Below, piece by piece: positions 1 to 8,948 of a stretch of 64,000 bases of DNA. This DNA is from Verrucomicrobiota bacterium (lineage in GTDB: Bacteria > Verrucomicrobiota > Verrucomicrobiia > Limisphaerales > JACRJZ01). The DNA lies in contig JACRJZ010000140.1 of assembly GCA_016219875.1 (NCBI GenBank), forward strand, positions 39,810 through 103,809, given 5' to 3'. Position 1 is the stretch's first letter. Each line of letters begins with the position of its first letter. The notes beneath the pieces were generated by a model, which did no database searches, was not told where the DNA came from, and saw only the letters and a program-made list of their open reading frames with translations. Position numbers and translations under genes: made by a program.

Positions 1-827
1 GCTTCGACGGCGAGTGGCTCTATTTCGGGCGCTGGCCCAACCGGCAGGATCCCGCGGCTCCAGTGGCCGGCCTGTACCGCTGCAAACTTCCGGATGGCTC
101 AGCGCCCTCACTGGTCGGCCCGCCCGGCGCGACGGCGAAGATCTTTCAAGGCATCAGCGTGCAAGGCGGCTGGGTCTATTACGTGGCCATGGAAGGCCTC
201 TGCCGTATCCGCACCGACGGAACGGGACATCGCACGCTCATCGAGCAGCCCATCAACGCGGCCTGCGTCGTCGGGGACTGGATTTACTACCAGCGCACGC
301 ACGATCGCAACCGGCTTTGGCGCATGAAACTGGACGGTGGCGCGCAGACGCGATTGACCGAGGAGGAAGCCGGCTGCTTCTCCGTCGCGGACGACGGTTT
401 CGTTTACTACGCCAACAAGACTGATGGCGAGGCGATCTACCGGATGCGATGGGACGGCGCGGGGCGGACCAAGTTGACCGACCGGACCACGCGCGTGCTG
501 TTGGCCGAGGCCGGCGCGCTCTGGTTCGTGGACGCCAAGACTGAGCAGCTTTGCCGGCTCTCGCTCGCCGACCAATCTTGCCAGACGATCGTGGCGACGC
601 CGGTTTCGAGTATGAGCGTCGTGGACGGTCGTGTGTATTTCACGAACGAGGAGCAGGTCAAACGCTGCAACCTCGACGGCAGCGAGCCGGCGTCTGTCTG
701 CCCGGCGAAGGACCTGCTGAAGTTCTGCGTGCATGGGGGCCGTATTTACTTCGGAAGCTGGGACGGCACCGGCCCGATCCGCAGCGTGGGGCTCGACGGC
801 GCGTTGCCCCATTCCATCGCCCGCTAA
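1..827 (+). CDS. DUF5050-like beta-propeller repeat protein (5' end outside window)
   Basis: The frame is open from base 3 to the TAA at 825-827, so the first codons lie upstream. The visible 274 residues are repeats of about 40 residues built on a Y-R-x-x-x-D-G-x-x-x-x-x-L pattern, such as YRMRWDGAGRTKLTD and CRIRTDGTGHRTLI, alternating with W/F-V-Y-Y strands. This pattern is typical of DUF5050 or low-density-lipoprotein-receptor-like propellers. No catalytic motif is visible. The role is probably binding or structural, and location cannot be judged without the N-terminus. The next gene begins 43 bases downstream. Confidence is good for a real repeat protein and low for function. Confidence 0.75.
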   Translation, partial: FDGEWLYFGRWPNRQDPAAPVAGLYRCKLPDGSAPSLVGPPGATAKIFQGISVQGGWVYYVAMEGLCRIRTDGTGHRTLIEQPINAACVVGDWIYYQRTHDRNRLWRMKLDGGAQTRLTEEEAGCFSVADDGFVYYANKTDGEAIYRMRWDGAGRTKLTDRTTRVLLAEAGALWFVDAKTEQLCRLSLADQSCQTIVATPVSSMSVVDGRVYFTNEEQVKRCNLDGSEPASVCPAKDLLKFCVHGGRIYFGSWDGTGPIRSVGLDGALPHSIAR

Positions 828-870
828 CCACCGATCCGACTTCCGAAATCCATCTCCTCGAAAGAATATC

Positions 871-3800
871 ATGCGACACTTCATCTCACTCCATGACCGG
901 TTTTGCATCTTGTTCCTCACCGCCGTGCTATGCTGGGCCGGCTCCCTGGAAAACGCTGGCGCTCAAGTTCAGGACAGTCGTGCGAAGGAGGCGAAGACCG
1001 CGCCCTCTGCGGAATCGGAGAAGCTGTATCGACAAGGGATGGCGCAAAACAATGGCACGTCAGGCCCAACAAACTATTTGGAGGCCGCCAAATATTTCCG
1101 TGCTGCTGCTGAATTGGGCCATTCCATGGCTCAGTTTAATTTGGCTGTCTATTTGGAAAAAGGGACGGGGGTAAAACAGAATGTCGCTGAAGCCCTGAAG
1201 TGGTACCAGAGAGCGGCGGAGCAGGGGAACTCGGCGGCGCAATTCAATCTGGGCTTGAAATATTCCCGCGGTGAGGGAGTGCCGCAAGATCAAGTCGCAG
1301 CCGCAAAGTGGTTCAACCTGGCGGCGGCAAAGGGACACTCCAAAGCTCAGCTCGTTCTGGGCCGCATGTACAGCGCAGGCCTGGGCGTGAAGAAGGATCC
1401 AGCGCTTGCCGAGAAACTCATTCGCGATGCCGCAGCCCAGGGACTTGAACAAGCCAAGCTGGAATTAGTCAAACTCGAGAGCGTCAAGACTGACGCGGAA
1501 CCGGCGGCCTTGCCGATTCGCTTGGCTAGTTCTGGCGCGGTGGCGGCGGTGCCCGTCCCGGCGGCTGAGATCCCTCCGTTCCTCGACATCAACCGTGTCA
1601 CGCCGGCGCAGTTTGCCGGGGCCGTGTCGTTCGCGATGGAGTCGATGCGGCTCGTCTATGGCGAGCTGACTCCCGAACAGGAAAAGAAGTTCGAGGCGAA
1701 GTGGCGTCCGCTCTTCCAGTTTTGCACGCCGAAGGTGATCGACTACTTCAACAAGCTGAACCCGTTGCTTGGGCAATTCCTGCAGATCCGGAGCGCGCTC
1801 TCGGCGGTGGCGTCCGCGTTCGACGAGGCGCAGCAGGCGGCGGCCACGGCGGTCGCCCTGGGCAGCGCCGAAGAACTGATGCGGGCGATGGACGAAGCCG
1901 AGCTCGCGCGGCGCGAGATGCAGACGCTAAACCGCGCTCTTGAGCAGGTCGTTGGTGCGATCGTCGCGCTGGGCGAACCGCCCGACGCCGAGGAGGAAGC
2001 ACGCCGCCGCCGTAAAGCGCACGTGGACGCCCTCGCCTCCGTGCTCCGACCGACGGGCCGATACGTTCGTGTTGATTGGGACGCGCCCCCCTTGCCGTGG
2101 TACGAAGATCCGCGTGCGTATGGCCGATCCTACGATCCCGCGCAAGGCCGGGACCGCCGCATCTTCCTCAACCCACCGGGCAGCGCACAGGACTTCGTGG
2201 CGCTTGCGCTCGAGTTTTTGGCTTCGGACGACTCCGGACATACATGGGCCAAGGTTCGCTGTCGCGTGGTGCATGAGCCATACATTGACCTGGGCGGTTT
2301 GCGGACAGATAAGTTCTACCGCCGGGCCGACGGCAGCAGCACCCAGCTTGAACTCCAGAACAAGCCGGAGTTCTTCGTCCCGGGTTCATCGGTCATCGAG
2401 AAGACCCGGTTCGCCGGATACGATGCCGTCCACTTCGTGGCGGAGTACCTCTACCCGAGCAACCAGGGCGAACGGGATCTCCGCGAGGGCCGGGACCGCT
2501 ACGAGTGGTATGCCGTTGATATCGGGCTGGCCGACGAGAACGTTTGGCTGTTCGTGGAATCACGGGTGAACTTCAGCGATTCGGTGGACATGCCCGAGCA
2601 GGTGCCGTTGGCCGAGGCCAGGGCCTTCAGCGAGAAGGCCCTGCAGAGAAGATGGGCCAAGCACAAGGAGATCTGCCTGCCCCAGCAACAGCAAATCATG
2701 GACGGCCTGCGCATCATCCTCACCGACGCGGTTCCCCAGGATGACCAGAAGCGGTTCACGCTGAACTCGAATCAGAAAGGCGGCCCCCCCGGCAAATGGG
2801 CGACCAGTTCGAGCGGAGTCTGGCGCCTCGTCGCCGGCGGCAACTCGCGGACCAGCGTCACTTTCAGGCACGAGTGGGAAGACCTTGTGAAGGATAAAAG
2901 GTGGTTCACCAGCACGCACAGTTGGGCATCGCCTCCGGAAGTGATCCCTGTCGGCGGGGACGTGACGATTGCGCTGAAGGCCGACGTCAGCCAGTCAGCA
3001 CCGTCGGCAGCGTACCTGCAGCGGTTCAAGTTCGAGAAGGGTCCCCCGCCGGGATTCGGGTGGAACGCCAATCCGTACGTCGCCCGCACGATGGCTTCGC
3101 ACAACTTCCAAACGAAGGACCAAGGGAGCGGAGTTGGGGCGGGGGCTGCCGCAGGCGCCTGGGTGTTTCGAGAGAAGGGACCCAAGAGCGACAGCCGGAC
3201 ACTCCGCTTCAGCCCTGTGCCCGGGAGAGGAGGCACGATCAGCATCGGATACGAACTGACGGAGTCGGGGGACACCCAGCACCCGTTGGATGACGAACGT
3301 GCGCGAGTGCTCGATGCCGGTGATTTCGGAAGAGGGGTTGAGGCGCCCACCTACCACTACATCTGGGACTGGGAGCCCACCGCGAAGGTGTCCTTGCAGG
3401 CTGGGTCGGCGGTGGACGCGGCGCAAGTGGCGCGGGTTTCCGGCGCCCCGGTTGCGAAGGGAGAGCGCAAGTCCACGGCTGAGGAGCAAGAGGCCCTGGC
3501 GAAGCTCGACCAGATCGAGTTCTACAAGGCCGAGATCGCCGTCCAGCAATCAGACCTGGCCGCGTTGCAGGAGCAACGTTCCAAGGGCCGGCCTGCGGAT
3601 CAGGAGGGGTTCGACCGCCGGATCATGTGGGCGCAGGACTGGATCCAGCGTGCGCAGGACTCGATCACCACGCTGCAGACCGGCAACTTCACGCGTACGC
3701 GCACCGCGGCGGACGAGTTCAACCTGTCGGTGATGGCGGCGGAGAGCAGCGAGATGGCGGCGAAATGGGACACTGTCCACCGCTTGGTCGAGCGCGGTCC

Positions 3801-5448
3801 GCGCCTGATCGCGTTGGCGCCGCCCGAGGAGCAGGACAAACTGCGCGAGTTCTTCGACGGCCAGGTGAAGGCCGATAGGCTCGCCTCGGGGGATCTGACC
3901 CGGTTCAAGAAAGTGATGGCCACGCTCGGTAATCGCGTAGTGGGCTCGCTGGAGCAGGCGCAGGCCAAGTCGCAAATCAAGCTGATTGACGCCGAGGAGA
4001 GTCTGGAACGCTTGGAGAACGTCAAGACGGTGGCGCAGACCGAACTGATGTTGCTGTCGCTGGGCGGCGGCTGGCTGCGCTGCGGCTACGCGGCGATCCA
4101 GGGAGTCACCGGGTACCAGGAGGGTGGCCCCGGCGAGGCGGCCAAGCAGGTGCTGCGGTCCTTCAACCAAGCGACGATCGCGGCCAGCGACGCGATGGAT
4201 GCCTACCAGAAGTCGGTGCTCGATGCCTACGAGGCGCACGCCAAGGACCCGCGCACTGGTTCGGTGGACGAGGTCCGCGCGGGACTCGGGGGCGCGGGCT
4301 GGGTTCTCGGCAAGGCCGTGGCACTCGAGGTTGGGATGAAGTACGGACTCGAGCCACTGGGACGCCGGCTCCTCAACCTCCCGGCCCCGCCCGCGAAGAA
4401 GACGCTGAAGGAGCTGGCCCTGGAGATGCAGTACCTGAAGCGCCGCGCCGAGGGCATGGACACAGTGAAACTTTTCCAGGACAAACTTGCCGGCGTGGCG
4501 CGAGCTTCGAAGGCGGGCGCGACCAGCGCGGACATCGACCGTCTGCAGCGCGAGGCGGAGGACGTCTATAAGCTCATCAAGACCGACTGGTTTGCGAAGA
4601 TGCACATCAACGAACTGGGCCGTAACGGCAATCTCGCTCTGGTGCGCCAGTATAACGTTTACGACCACTACGCAATGGCGCAGCTCAAAACCGCTTTCGA
4701 GGCGCGGCAGACGGGCTCTGGCTTCGCTAAGCAAGAGTACAAGTTGTTCAGCAACTCCTCCAGCGCGGGCAAGGCGGGGATGGACGTGGATCTCGGGGTC
4801 GTCGAGCCGCCGCGGTTCATCCTCGACGCGGTCGGCAAGCAGATCGCCAACCCGGCGCGCAGGCAGTGGCTCGACAGGCTCGTGACCGAACGCATCGGAG
4901 GCAAGGTTGGTCTGAACGGGTTTCGTGAGCAGAGCCAGAAGAACCTTGAGGCCGCTTTCAAGGACGTGTTCAGGTACGACCCGACGAAGAGCGCTGGGCG
5001 GGAGGCGTTCGTGAACTTCACGACGAGCAACCATCCAGAGGCGTACCGGGATTTGGCGTGGCTCGGTCGGAAGGGCATGAAGACGGCCGACATCGCCAAC
5101 GTGGACCCGGCCTGGGTTGCTCAGGCGGCGAGCGTCACGGGCTTCAAGATCATCGACCTGCCAAGGCATCACCCGTCGTTTGGTTACTTCGCGACCCTGC
5201 AGGAGCAGTGCCGCGGCACCGTGAAGGACTTCGACACCAAGCTCGCCCCCATGCTTGCGCGCGCGACCAACAAGACCGCCGTGAAGCACATGCAGGAGCT
5301 GCGAGGCGTGATGGACAAGTTCGCGAAGAACGAGATCGGGCCCGTCGAGGCCAACCGGCTCATTCTGGAGATGACGGGCGGCAAGGGCATGTGCGAAGTG
5401 AAGGACCAGTACGCCGTGATGTTGGAGGCGCTGACCAAGGGGAGGTGA
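871..5448 (+). CDS. Very large secreted Sel1-repeat protein with unrecognised C-terminal domains
   Basis: The protein is 1525 aa from ATG 871. That start gives a signal-peptide-like N-terminus (MRHFISLHDRFCILFLTAVLCWAG...); the frame is open further upstream but overlaps the previous gene. Residues about 50-200 hold four Sel1-like (TPR-related) repeats, for example ALKWYQRAAEQGNSAAQFNLG. The rest is not recognised: an acidic/aromatic middle region, a helical coiled-coil-like stretch near residues 870-920, and a long alpha-helical C-terminal third. Around residue 1300 there is a Ser/Gly-rich stretch followed by GMDVDLGV. Sel1 repeats usually mediate protein contacts, so this may be a periplasmic or surface scaffold. 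Any enzymatic role for the C-terminus is speculation. Confidence 0.85.
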   Translation: MRHFISLHDRFCILFLTAVLCWAGSLENAGAQVQDSRAKEAKTAPSAESEKLYRQGMAQNNGTSGPTNYLEAAKYFRAAAELGHSMAQFNLAVYLEKGTGVKQNVAEALKWYQRAAEQGNSAAQFNLGLKYSRGEGVPQDQVAAAKWFNLAAAKGHSKAQLVLGRMYSAGLGVKKDPALAEKLIRDAAAQGLEQAKLELVKLESVKTDAEPAALPIRLASSGAVAAVPVPAAEIPPFLDINRVTPAQFAGAVSFAMESMRLVYGELTPEQEKKFEAKWRPLFQFCTPKVIDYFNKLNPLLGQFLQIRSALSAVASAFDEAQQAAATAVALGSAEELMRAMDEAELARREMQTLNRALEQVVGAIVALGEPPDAEEEARRRRKAHVDALASVLRPTGRYVRVDWDAPPLPWYEDPRAYGRSYDPAQGRDRRIFLNPPGSAQDFVALALEFLASDDSGHTWAKVRCRVVHEPYIDLGGLRTDKFYRRADGSSTQLELQNKPEFFVPGSSVIEKTRFAGYDAVHFVAEYLYPSNQGERDLREGRDRYEWYAVDIGLADENVWLFVESRVNFSDSVDMPEQVPLAEARAFSEKALQRRWAKHKEICLPQQQQIMDGLRIILTDAVPQDDQKRFTLNSNQKGGPPGKWATSSSGVWRLVAGGNSRTSVTFRHEWEDLVKDKRWFTSTHSWASPPEVIPVGGDVTIALKADVSQSAPSAAYLQRFKFEKGPPPGFGWNANPYVARTMASHNFQTKDQGSGVGAGAAAGAWVFREKGPKSDSRTLRFSPVPGRGGTISIGYELTESGDTQHPLDDERARVLDAGDFGRGVEAPTYHYIWDWEPTAKVSLQAGSAVDAAQVARVSGAPVAKGERKSTAEEQEALAKLDQIEFYKAEIAVQQSDLAALQEQRSKGRPADQEGFDRRIMWAQDWIQRAQDSITTLQTGNFTRTRTAADEFNLSVMAAESSEMAAKWDTVHRLVERGPRLIALAPPEEQDKLREFFDGQVKADRLASGDLTRFKKVMATLGNRVVGSLEQAQAKSQIKLIDAEESLERLENVKTVAQTELMLLSLGGGWLRCGYAAIQGVTGYQEGGPGEAAKQVLRSFNQATIAASDAMDAYQKSVLDAYEAHAKDPRTGSVDEVRAGLGGAGWVLGKAVALEVGMKYGLEPLGRRLLNLPAPPAKKTLKELALEMQYLKRRAEGMDTVKLFQDKLAGVARASKAGATSADIDRLQREAEDVYKLIKTDWFAKMHINELGRNGNLALVRQYNVYDHYAMAQLKTAFEARQTGSGFAKQEYKLFSNSSSAGKAGMDVDLGVVEPPRFILDAVGKQIANPARRQWLDRLVTERIGGKVGLNGFREQSQKNLEAAFKDVFRYDPTKSAGREAFVNFTTSNHPEAYRDLAWLGRKGMKTADIANVDPAWVAQAASVTGFKIIDLPRHHPSFGYFATLQEQCRGTVKDFDTKLAPMLARATNKTAVKHMQELRGVMDKFAKNEIGPVEANRLILEMTGGKGMCEVKDQYAVMLEALTKGR

Positions 5449-5768
5449 CGGCAGACACCGAGCGCGATTTCCTGGCACATGGCCGATGGGCACGACAGCG
5501 CCGACGAGGAGAGTGTGCTTACCCGGCACTGTGAAGTGAGATTCGGCATGGAACTGGCAGGCCAGGAGCGTGAATCGTTGCGGCTTGGTGGGGGAGAAGT
5601 TGGCGGAGTTGCGCAGTTCTAAAACACGGCGGACATGTGCGGCTCGGCGATAATATGTTCGCAAACACCTTGCATGGGAAAACGTCGATCGGTTTCGAGC
5701 TGGGTGCCGACGCTGGGAGAGGTTTAGTTTGTCCTGTGAATGTACCGAGAATTTGCTTCACTCCGACC
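5449..5768. other. Intergenic spacer, no feature recognised
   Basis: This 320-base gap lies between the Sel1 protein and a small secreted ORF. Short overlapping ORFs occur on both strands, but none has a start signal or recognisable domain. No convincing terminator hairpin was found. Confidence 0.4.
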
Positions 5769-6014
5769 ATGTTATTGTTGCGTTCATATCACGCATTCGG
5801 CCTCGCGGTGGCGCTCGGCTCCGCACTATCAGCCGCTACCCACGAAGTGGCGCAGCAAAATCCACAGGCTAGCGATGAACCTCCGGGCACGGCGGAACGG
5901 CCCTGGAAGACCATCGCCAAGGCGAAAAAAGCCCTGCGCGAACATGGTTTTCAGGACTTGGACGACTTGATGAACAAGCTAAGCTCCCAGTTCGAGTCGC
6001 TCAAAACCATGTGA
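5769..6014 (+). CDS. Small putative secreted protein
   Basis: An 81-aa ORF starting at ATG 5769. The first 25 residues (MLLLRSYHAFGLAVALGSALSAA) resemble a signal peptide. The mature part is charged and contains PWKTIAKAKKALREHGFQDLDDLMNKLSSQFESLKTM, which should form an amphipathic helix. The frame extends upstream to 5637, but that extension lacks the secretion signal. No family recognised. The gene lies just before the SUI1-like gene, with no evidence of a functional link. Confidence 0.45.
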   Translation: MLLLRSYHAFGLAVALGSALSAATHEVAQQNPQASDEPPGTAERPWKTIAKAKKALREHGFQDLDDLMNKLSSQFESLKTM

Positions 6015-6084
6015 TGCCCGGCGGCGTTTTCCGTCGGCTGGGATTCAGCAGGGGATACCGGAGGCAGAAACGAACAGTCATGTC

Positions 6085-6486
6085 ATGAGCGCCAACAAGC
6101 GTATCGGCCTCGACGCGGGCCAGAACTTTGGACAGAACCCTTTTGCCGAATTGAGCAGCGCAGGGCTGCCACCGGGCGTTGACGGCGGACCGAGCGAGTC
6201 GGCGGCCTCGTCTTCGGCCACACCCACTGCGCTGCGGAAGAGTCGCGGCCGGGTGGACATTCTGCGGCAAACGGCTCACCGCGGCGGCAAAACCGTGACG
6301 GTCGTGAAGAACTTCGTAGGCATCGGTCTGCCGGAGAAAGAGCGGCTCGCCCAAGCCATGCAGAAAGCCTGCGGCACGGGCGGCACGGTGAAGGAAGGCC
6401 AGATTGAGATTCAGGGAGACAAGCGCGCGGAAGTCGCCCGCATCCTGACTGAAGCCGGGTTTCGGCCGGTGTTTGCCGGAGGATGA
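6085..6486 (+). CDS. SUI1/eIF1-like translation initiation factor family protein (YciH type)
   Basis: The protein is 133 aa. Residues about 52-130 carry the SUI1 fold signature: RVDILRQTAHRGGKTVTVVKNF, then G-I-G-L-P, a Cys-Gly-T-G-G-T-V-K-E-G loop, IEIQGDK, and a final helix ending ILTEAGFRPVFAGG. The K-x-C-G-T-G-G-T segment is the conserved eIF1/YciH loop. The N-terminal 50 residues are Ser/Gly/Pro-rich and probably disordered. YciH-type proteins bind the small ribosomal subunit and influence start-site selection in bacteria. The gene is followed two bases later by the decayed SagB-like remnant. Confidence 0.85.
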   Translation: MSANKRIGLDAGQNFGQNPFAELSSAGLPPGVDGGPSESAASSSATPTALRKSRGRVDILRQTAHRGGKTVTVVKNFVGIGLPEKERLAQAMQKACGTGGTVKEGQIEIQGDKRAEVARILTEAGFRPVFAGG

Positions 6487-6487
6487 G

Positions 6488-6825
6488 ATGAGGCACGACC
6501 GCACGGCCGCCAACCCAGGAAGTCACGAGGCGGTCAACGACATCATCGCCTATCACGACCAGACCAAGCATTACCCCCAGCTCTATGCGCGCGGACCGGG
6601 CGGTTTCGAAAGGAGAGACCCGGTTCGAGTTGGTTCCTCCGGATGAATCCGTCTAGTGGCAACCCGCATCCGACCAAAGGCCACGCCGTCCTGTTTGCCT
6701 TGAACCCTGACGCGTTTCTCGGTTTCAAGATATTCCCCGCGCCAATAAAGCGGGCAAGGAATCTGGGGCGGACATTGTCAAACGCTCCGAATGGATTCTT
6801 CGCGTGGCCGTCCAACGACCCATGA
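6488..6825 (+). pseudogene. Decayed SagB-type nitroreductase remnant
   Basis: A 52-codon ORF from ATG 6488 has the N-terminal signature of SagB/ThcOx-family nitroreductases (IIAYHDQTKHYPQLYARGPGGF). About 40 bases later, in another frame, the family's flavin-binding motif appears as SSWFLRMNPSSGNPHPTKGH (about 6625-6690), close to the family pattern RW-x-LR-x-NPSSGNLHPTE. In intact relatives these blocks are separated by roughly 50 or more residues, so an internal deletion with frame change is inferred. The rest of the approximately 500-aa enzyme is absent; the frame closes at 6825, overlapping the next gene. The remnant cannot make a working enzyme. Confidence 0.6.
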
Positions 6826-8921
6826 AAACCATCTTCCGATGCGGCACCGCCCAGACGCAGGGCTTCATGGGCCATGCGCTCGGTGTGGGGTTTCTTCTCG
6901 TTCTGGGGTTCAGCGCGCTGCCGGGCGCGGAAGCGGGACCGGGCCTTGCGCCAGGCGGAGCGATCTATTATGTGGATGGCGTGGCGGGCTGGAACACCAA
7001 CACGGGTTCGTCGCCGGATTCGGCTTGGCGCGATTTCTCCAACATCAACGGCCAGACGCTGAACGCCGACGATCAGTTGCTCATCAAGCGCGGCAGCGTC
7101 ATCAATCAGGAGTTGCGCGTCGGCGCCAAGGGCGCCACGAATCGCTGGGTGGAGATCGGCGCGTATGGCGAGGGGGCGCGGCCCGTCATCCGCCGCAACT
7201 GGGACATCGCGGAGCGGTGCGCGCTGGTCACGGACCCGGATTGCCTGCGCATCCGCGGGCTGGCGTTCAGCCACGCCGGCAAGGGGCTGGTGGTGCATTA
7301 CGCGACGCCGGGGCACGGCGGGCTGGTGATCGAGGACTGCGTGGCGCATCACATCGAGGGCATCTACCGCGAATGGACGATTTGCAGCGGCATCCCGGAA
7401 TGGCGCGGTTACGCGGCACCCACGGACGACGGGTTCCGCGCCTCGGCGGGCATTGCCGTGAGCGGGCGCGGACGCGACATCACGATCCGCGACTGCGACC
7501 TGTTCCTGACTTCGTGGGGCTTCTGGGTGGCGGGCGAGCGGGTGACGCTGGACCGGATTTACGTCCACCACTGCTACACGTTCAACAGCTCGCCGCACCC
7601 GGCGTTGCTGGGGCCGAAGGATTCGGTGATGCAGAACTGCGTGTTCGACGCCTCGGGCTATCACGCTTTCGCGGGCACGATGGGGATCATGCTGGGCAGC
7701 CCGCGCAATCTCACCATCCGCAATTGCACCTTTCGCAATCAGCCTGACTCCGGCTGCCACGACGAAGGCGGCATCGACTTCGAGAACGGAGGCGACGGCT
7801 GCCTGATTGACCGCTGCACCTTCGAGAACAACGCGGGCGCGGCCATCGAGGTGCTGGGGCTGGAATCGCCGCAGCCGAAGAACGTGGAGATTCGCGGCTC
7901 GCGCTTCATCAAGAACAACTGGGCCAAGAAGCTGGGGCCGTCGGAGATTTTCATCTGGGGCCGCGGCCGGCCTGATCCCCGCGTGTGTTGCAGCACGGGG
8001 ATCATCCGCAGCAACGGTTGTGTGCTGGCGCCGGGCGTGCAGTTCTTCACCAACCAGGCGCCGACCACGACGCAGTGGACTCTGGAGGACAACCGGACGT
8101 TCGCCTCTGTGGCGGAGTTGGAGCAAGCCATGCCTTGCAACAAACCGCCCGTGGTCGAGGCCGGGCAGGGCATCACCACGGACCAACTCACGGTGCAGTT
8201 GGCGGGCGTGGTGACGGACGACGCGAAGCCGGCCGGGAAGCGGCTGATGGCGCGTTGGGAGGCGCTGGAGGGGCCCGGCGTGGTGAAGTTCCTGGAGGCG
8301 GGCCAGGCCAGCGGGCGCGCGGAGTTTTCGGCGCCGGGTGATTACCTGCTGCGTCTGGTGGGCGACGACGGCGAGTTGTGGACGAGCGACTTGGTCAACG
8401 TCCACATCCTGCCCCGCGGCGTCACGCTGGCCAAGGCGTGGGAGTTCAACACCGCGCTGGACAAGGAAGGCTGGACGGAAGCGGACTTGGGCACGACGAA
8501 CCGGGTGGAGACGCCCCTCAAGAATCAGCACGGCACCTCGCTGCCGGTGAAATACGTGGCGGGCGGTTACTACATCGTGGCGGTGGAGAACGCGCCCGCG
8601 GCGAAGCTGACGTCCGCCGACAACCTGAACGTCGCGCTCCAGAAGAACCAAGTTCTCCGCCTGCGTCTTCAGAACCACACGGGCGCGGCGCGCATGGTGG
8701 TCCGGTTCACGACCACGACCGACGGTGCATGGGACGACGCCAAGTCCAGGGCGTTGGCGGTCACACCGAATGATCCAGCCGCCCGCGATTACGTAGTGGA
8801 GATGGGGCAGGTTCCGGGTTGGCGCGGGACCCTGAAGCAATTGCGGCTTGATTTGACAACGGACGAGGCGGCCACCGGGACCGTTCGCGTTGACTCTATC
8901 CGCATTGAGAACGCCCTTTGA
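6822..8921 (+). CDS. Secreted right-handed parallel beta-helix protein
   Basis: The protein is 699 aa from ATG 6822. The N-terminus has a signal-peptide-like hydrophobic stretch (ALGVGFLLVLGFSALPGAEA), followed by an IYYVDGVAGWNTNTGSSPDSAW motif typical of pectate-lyase-like folds. Residues about 90-400 contain repeated turns such as LTIRNCTFRNQ, CLIDRCTFENNAG and VEIRGSRFIKNN, the coils of a right-handed beta-helix. A PKD/Ig-like segment with DGELWTSDLVNVHI (about 500-530) and a C-terminal beta-sandwich follow. Such proteins commonly bind or cleave acidic polysaccharides; no catalytic residue can be assigned. The SGNH hydrolase starts 27 bases downstream, so co-transcription is likely. Confidence 0.85.
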   Translation: MKTIFRCGTAQTQGFMGHALGVGFLLVLGFSALPGAEAGPGLAPGGAIYYVDGVAGWNTNTGSSPDSAWRDFSNINGQTLNADDQLLIKRGSVINQELRVGAKGATNRWVEIGAYGEGARPVIRRNWDIAERCALVTDPDCLRIRGLAFSHAGKGLVVHYATPGHGGLVIEDCVAHHIEGIYREWTICSGIPEWRGYAAPTDDGFRASAGIAVSGRGRDITIRDCDLFLTSWGFWVAGERVTLDRIYVHHCYTFNSSPHPALLGPKDSVMQNCVFDASGYHAFAGTMGIMLGSPRNLTIRNCTFRNQPDSGCHDEGGIDFENGGDGCLIDRCTFENNAGAAIEVLGLESPQPKNVEIRGSRFIKNNWAKKLGPSEIFIWGRGRPDPRVCCSTGIIRSNGCVLAPGVQFFTNQAPTTTQWTLEDNRTFASVAELEQAMPCNKPPVVEAGQGITTDQLTVQLAGVVTDDAKPAGKRLMARWEALEGPGVVKFLEAGQASGRAEFSAPGDYLLRLVGDDGELWTSDLVNVHILPRGVTLAKAWEFNTALDKEGWTEADLGTTNRVETPLKNQHGTSLPVKYVAGGYYIVAVENAPAAKLTSADNLNVALQKNQVLRLRLQNHTGAARMVVRFTTTTDGAWDDAKSRALAVTPNDPAARDYVVEMGQVPGWRGTLKQLRLDLTTDEAATGTVRVDSIRIENAL

Positions 8922-8948
8922 AGACAACAACTGGAAAGGAATGATGAC

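Noticed and set aside
3550..5664. Long minus-strand ORF (704 aa)
   Set aside because: It lies opposite the Sel1 gene, is Arg/Leu/His-rich without domains and has the codon pattern of an antisense shadow in GC-rich DNA.
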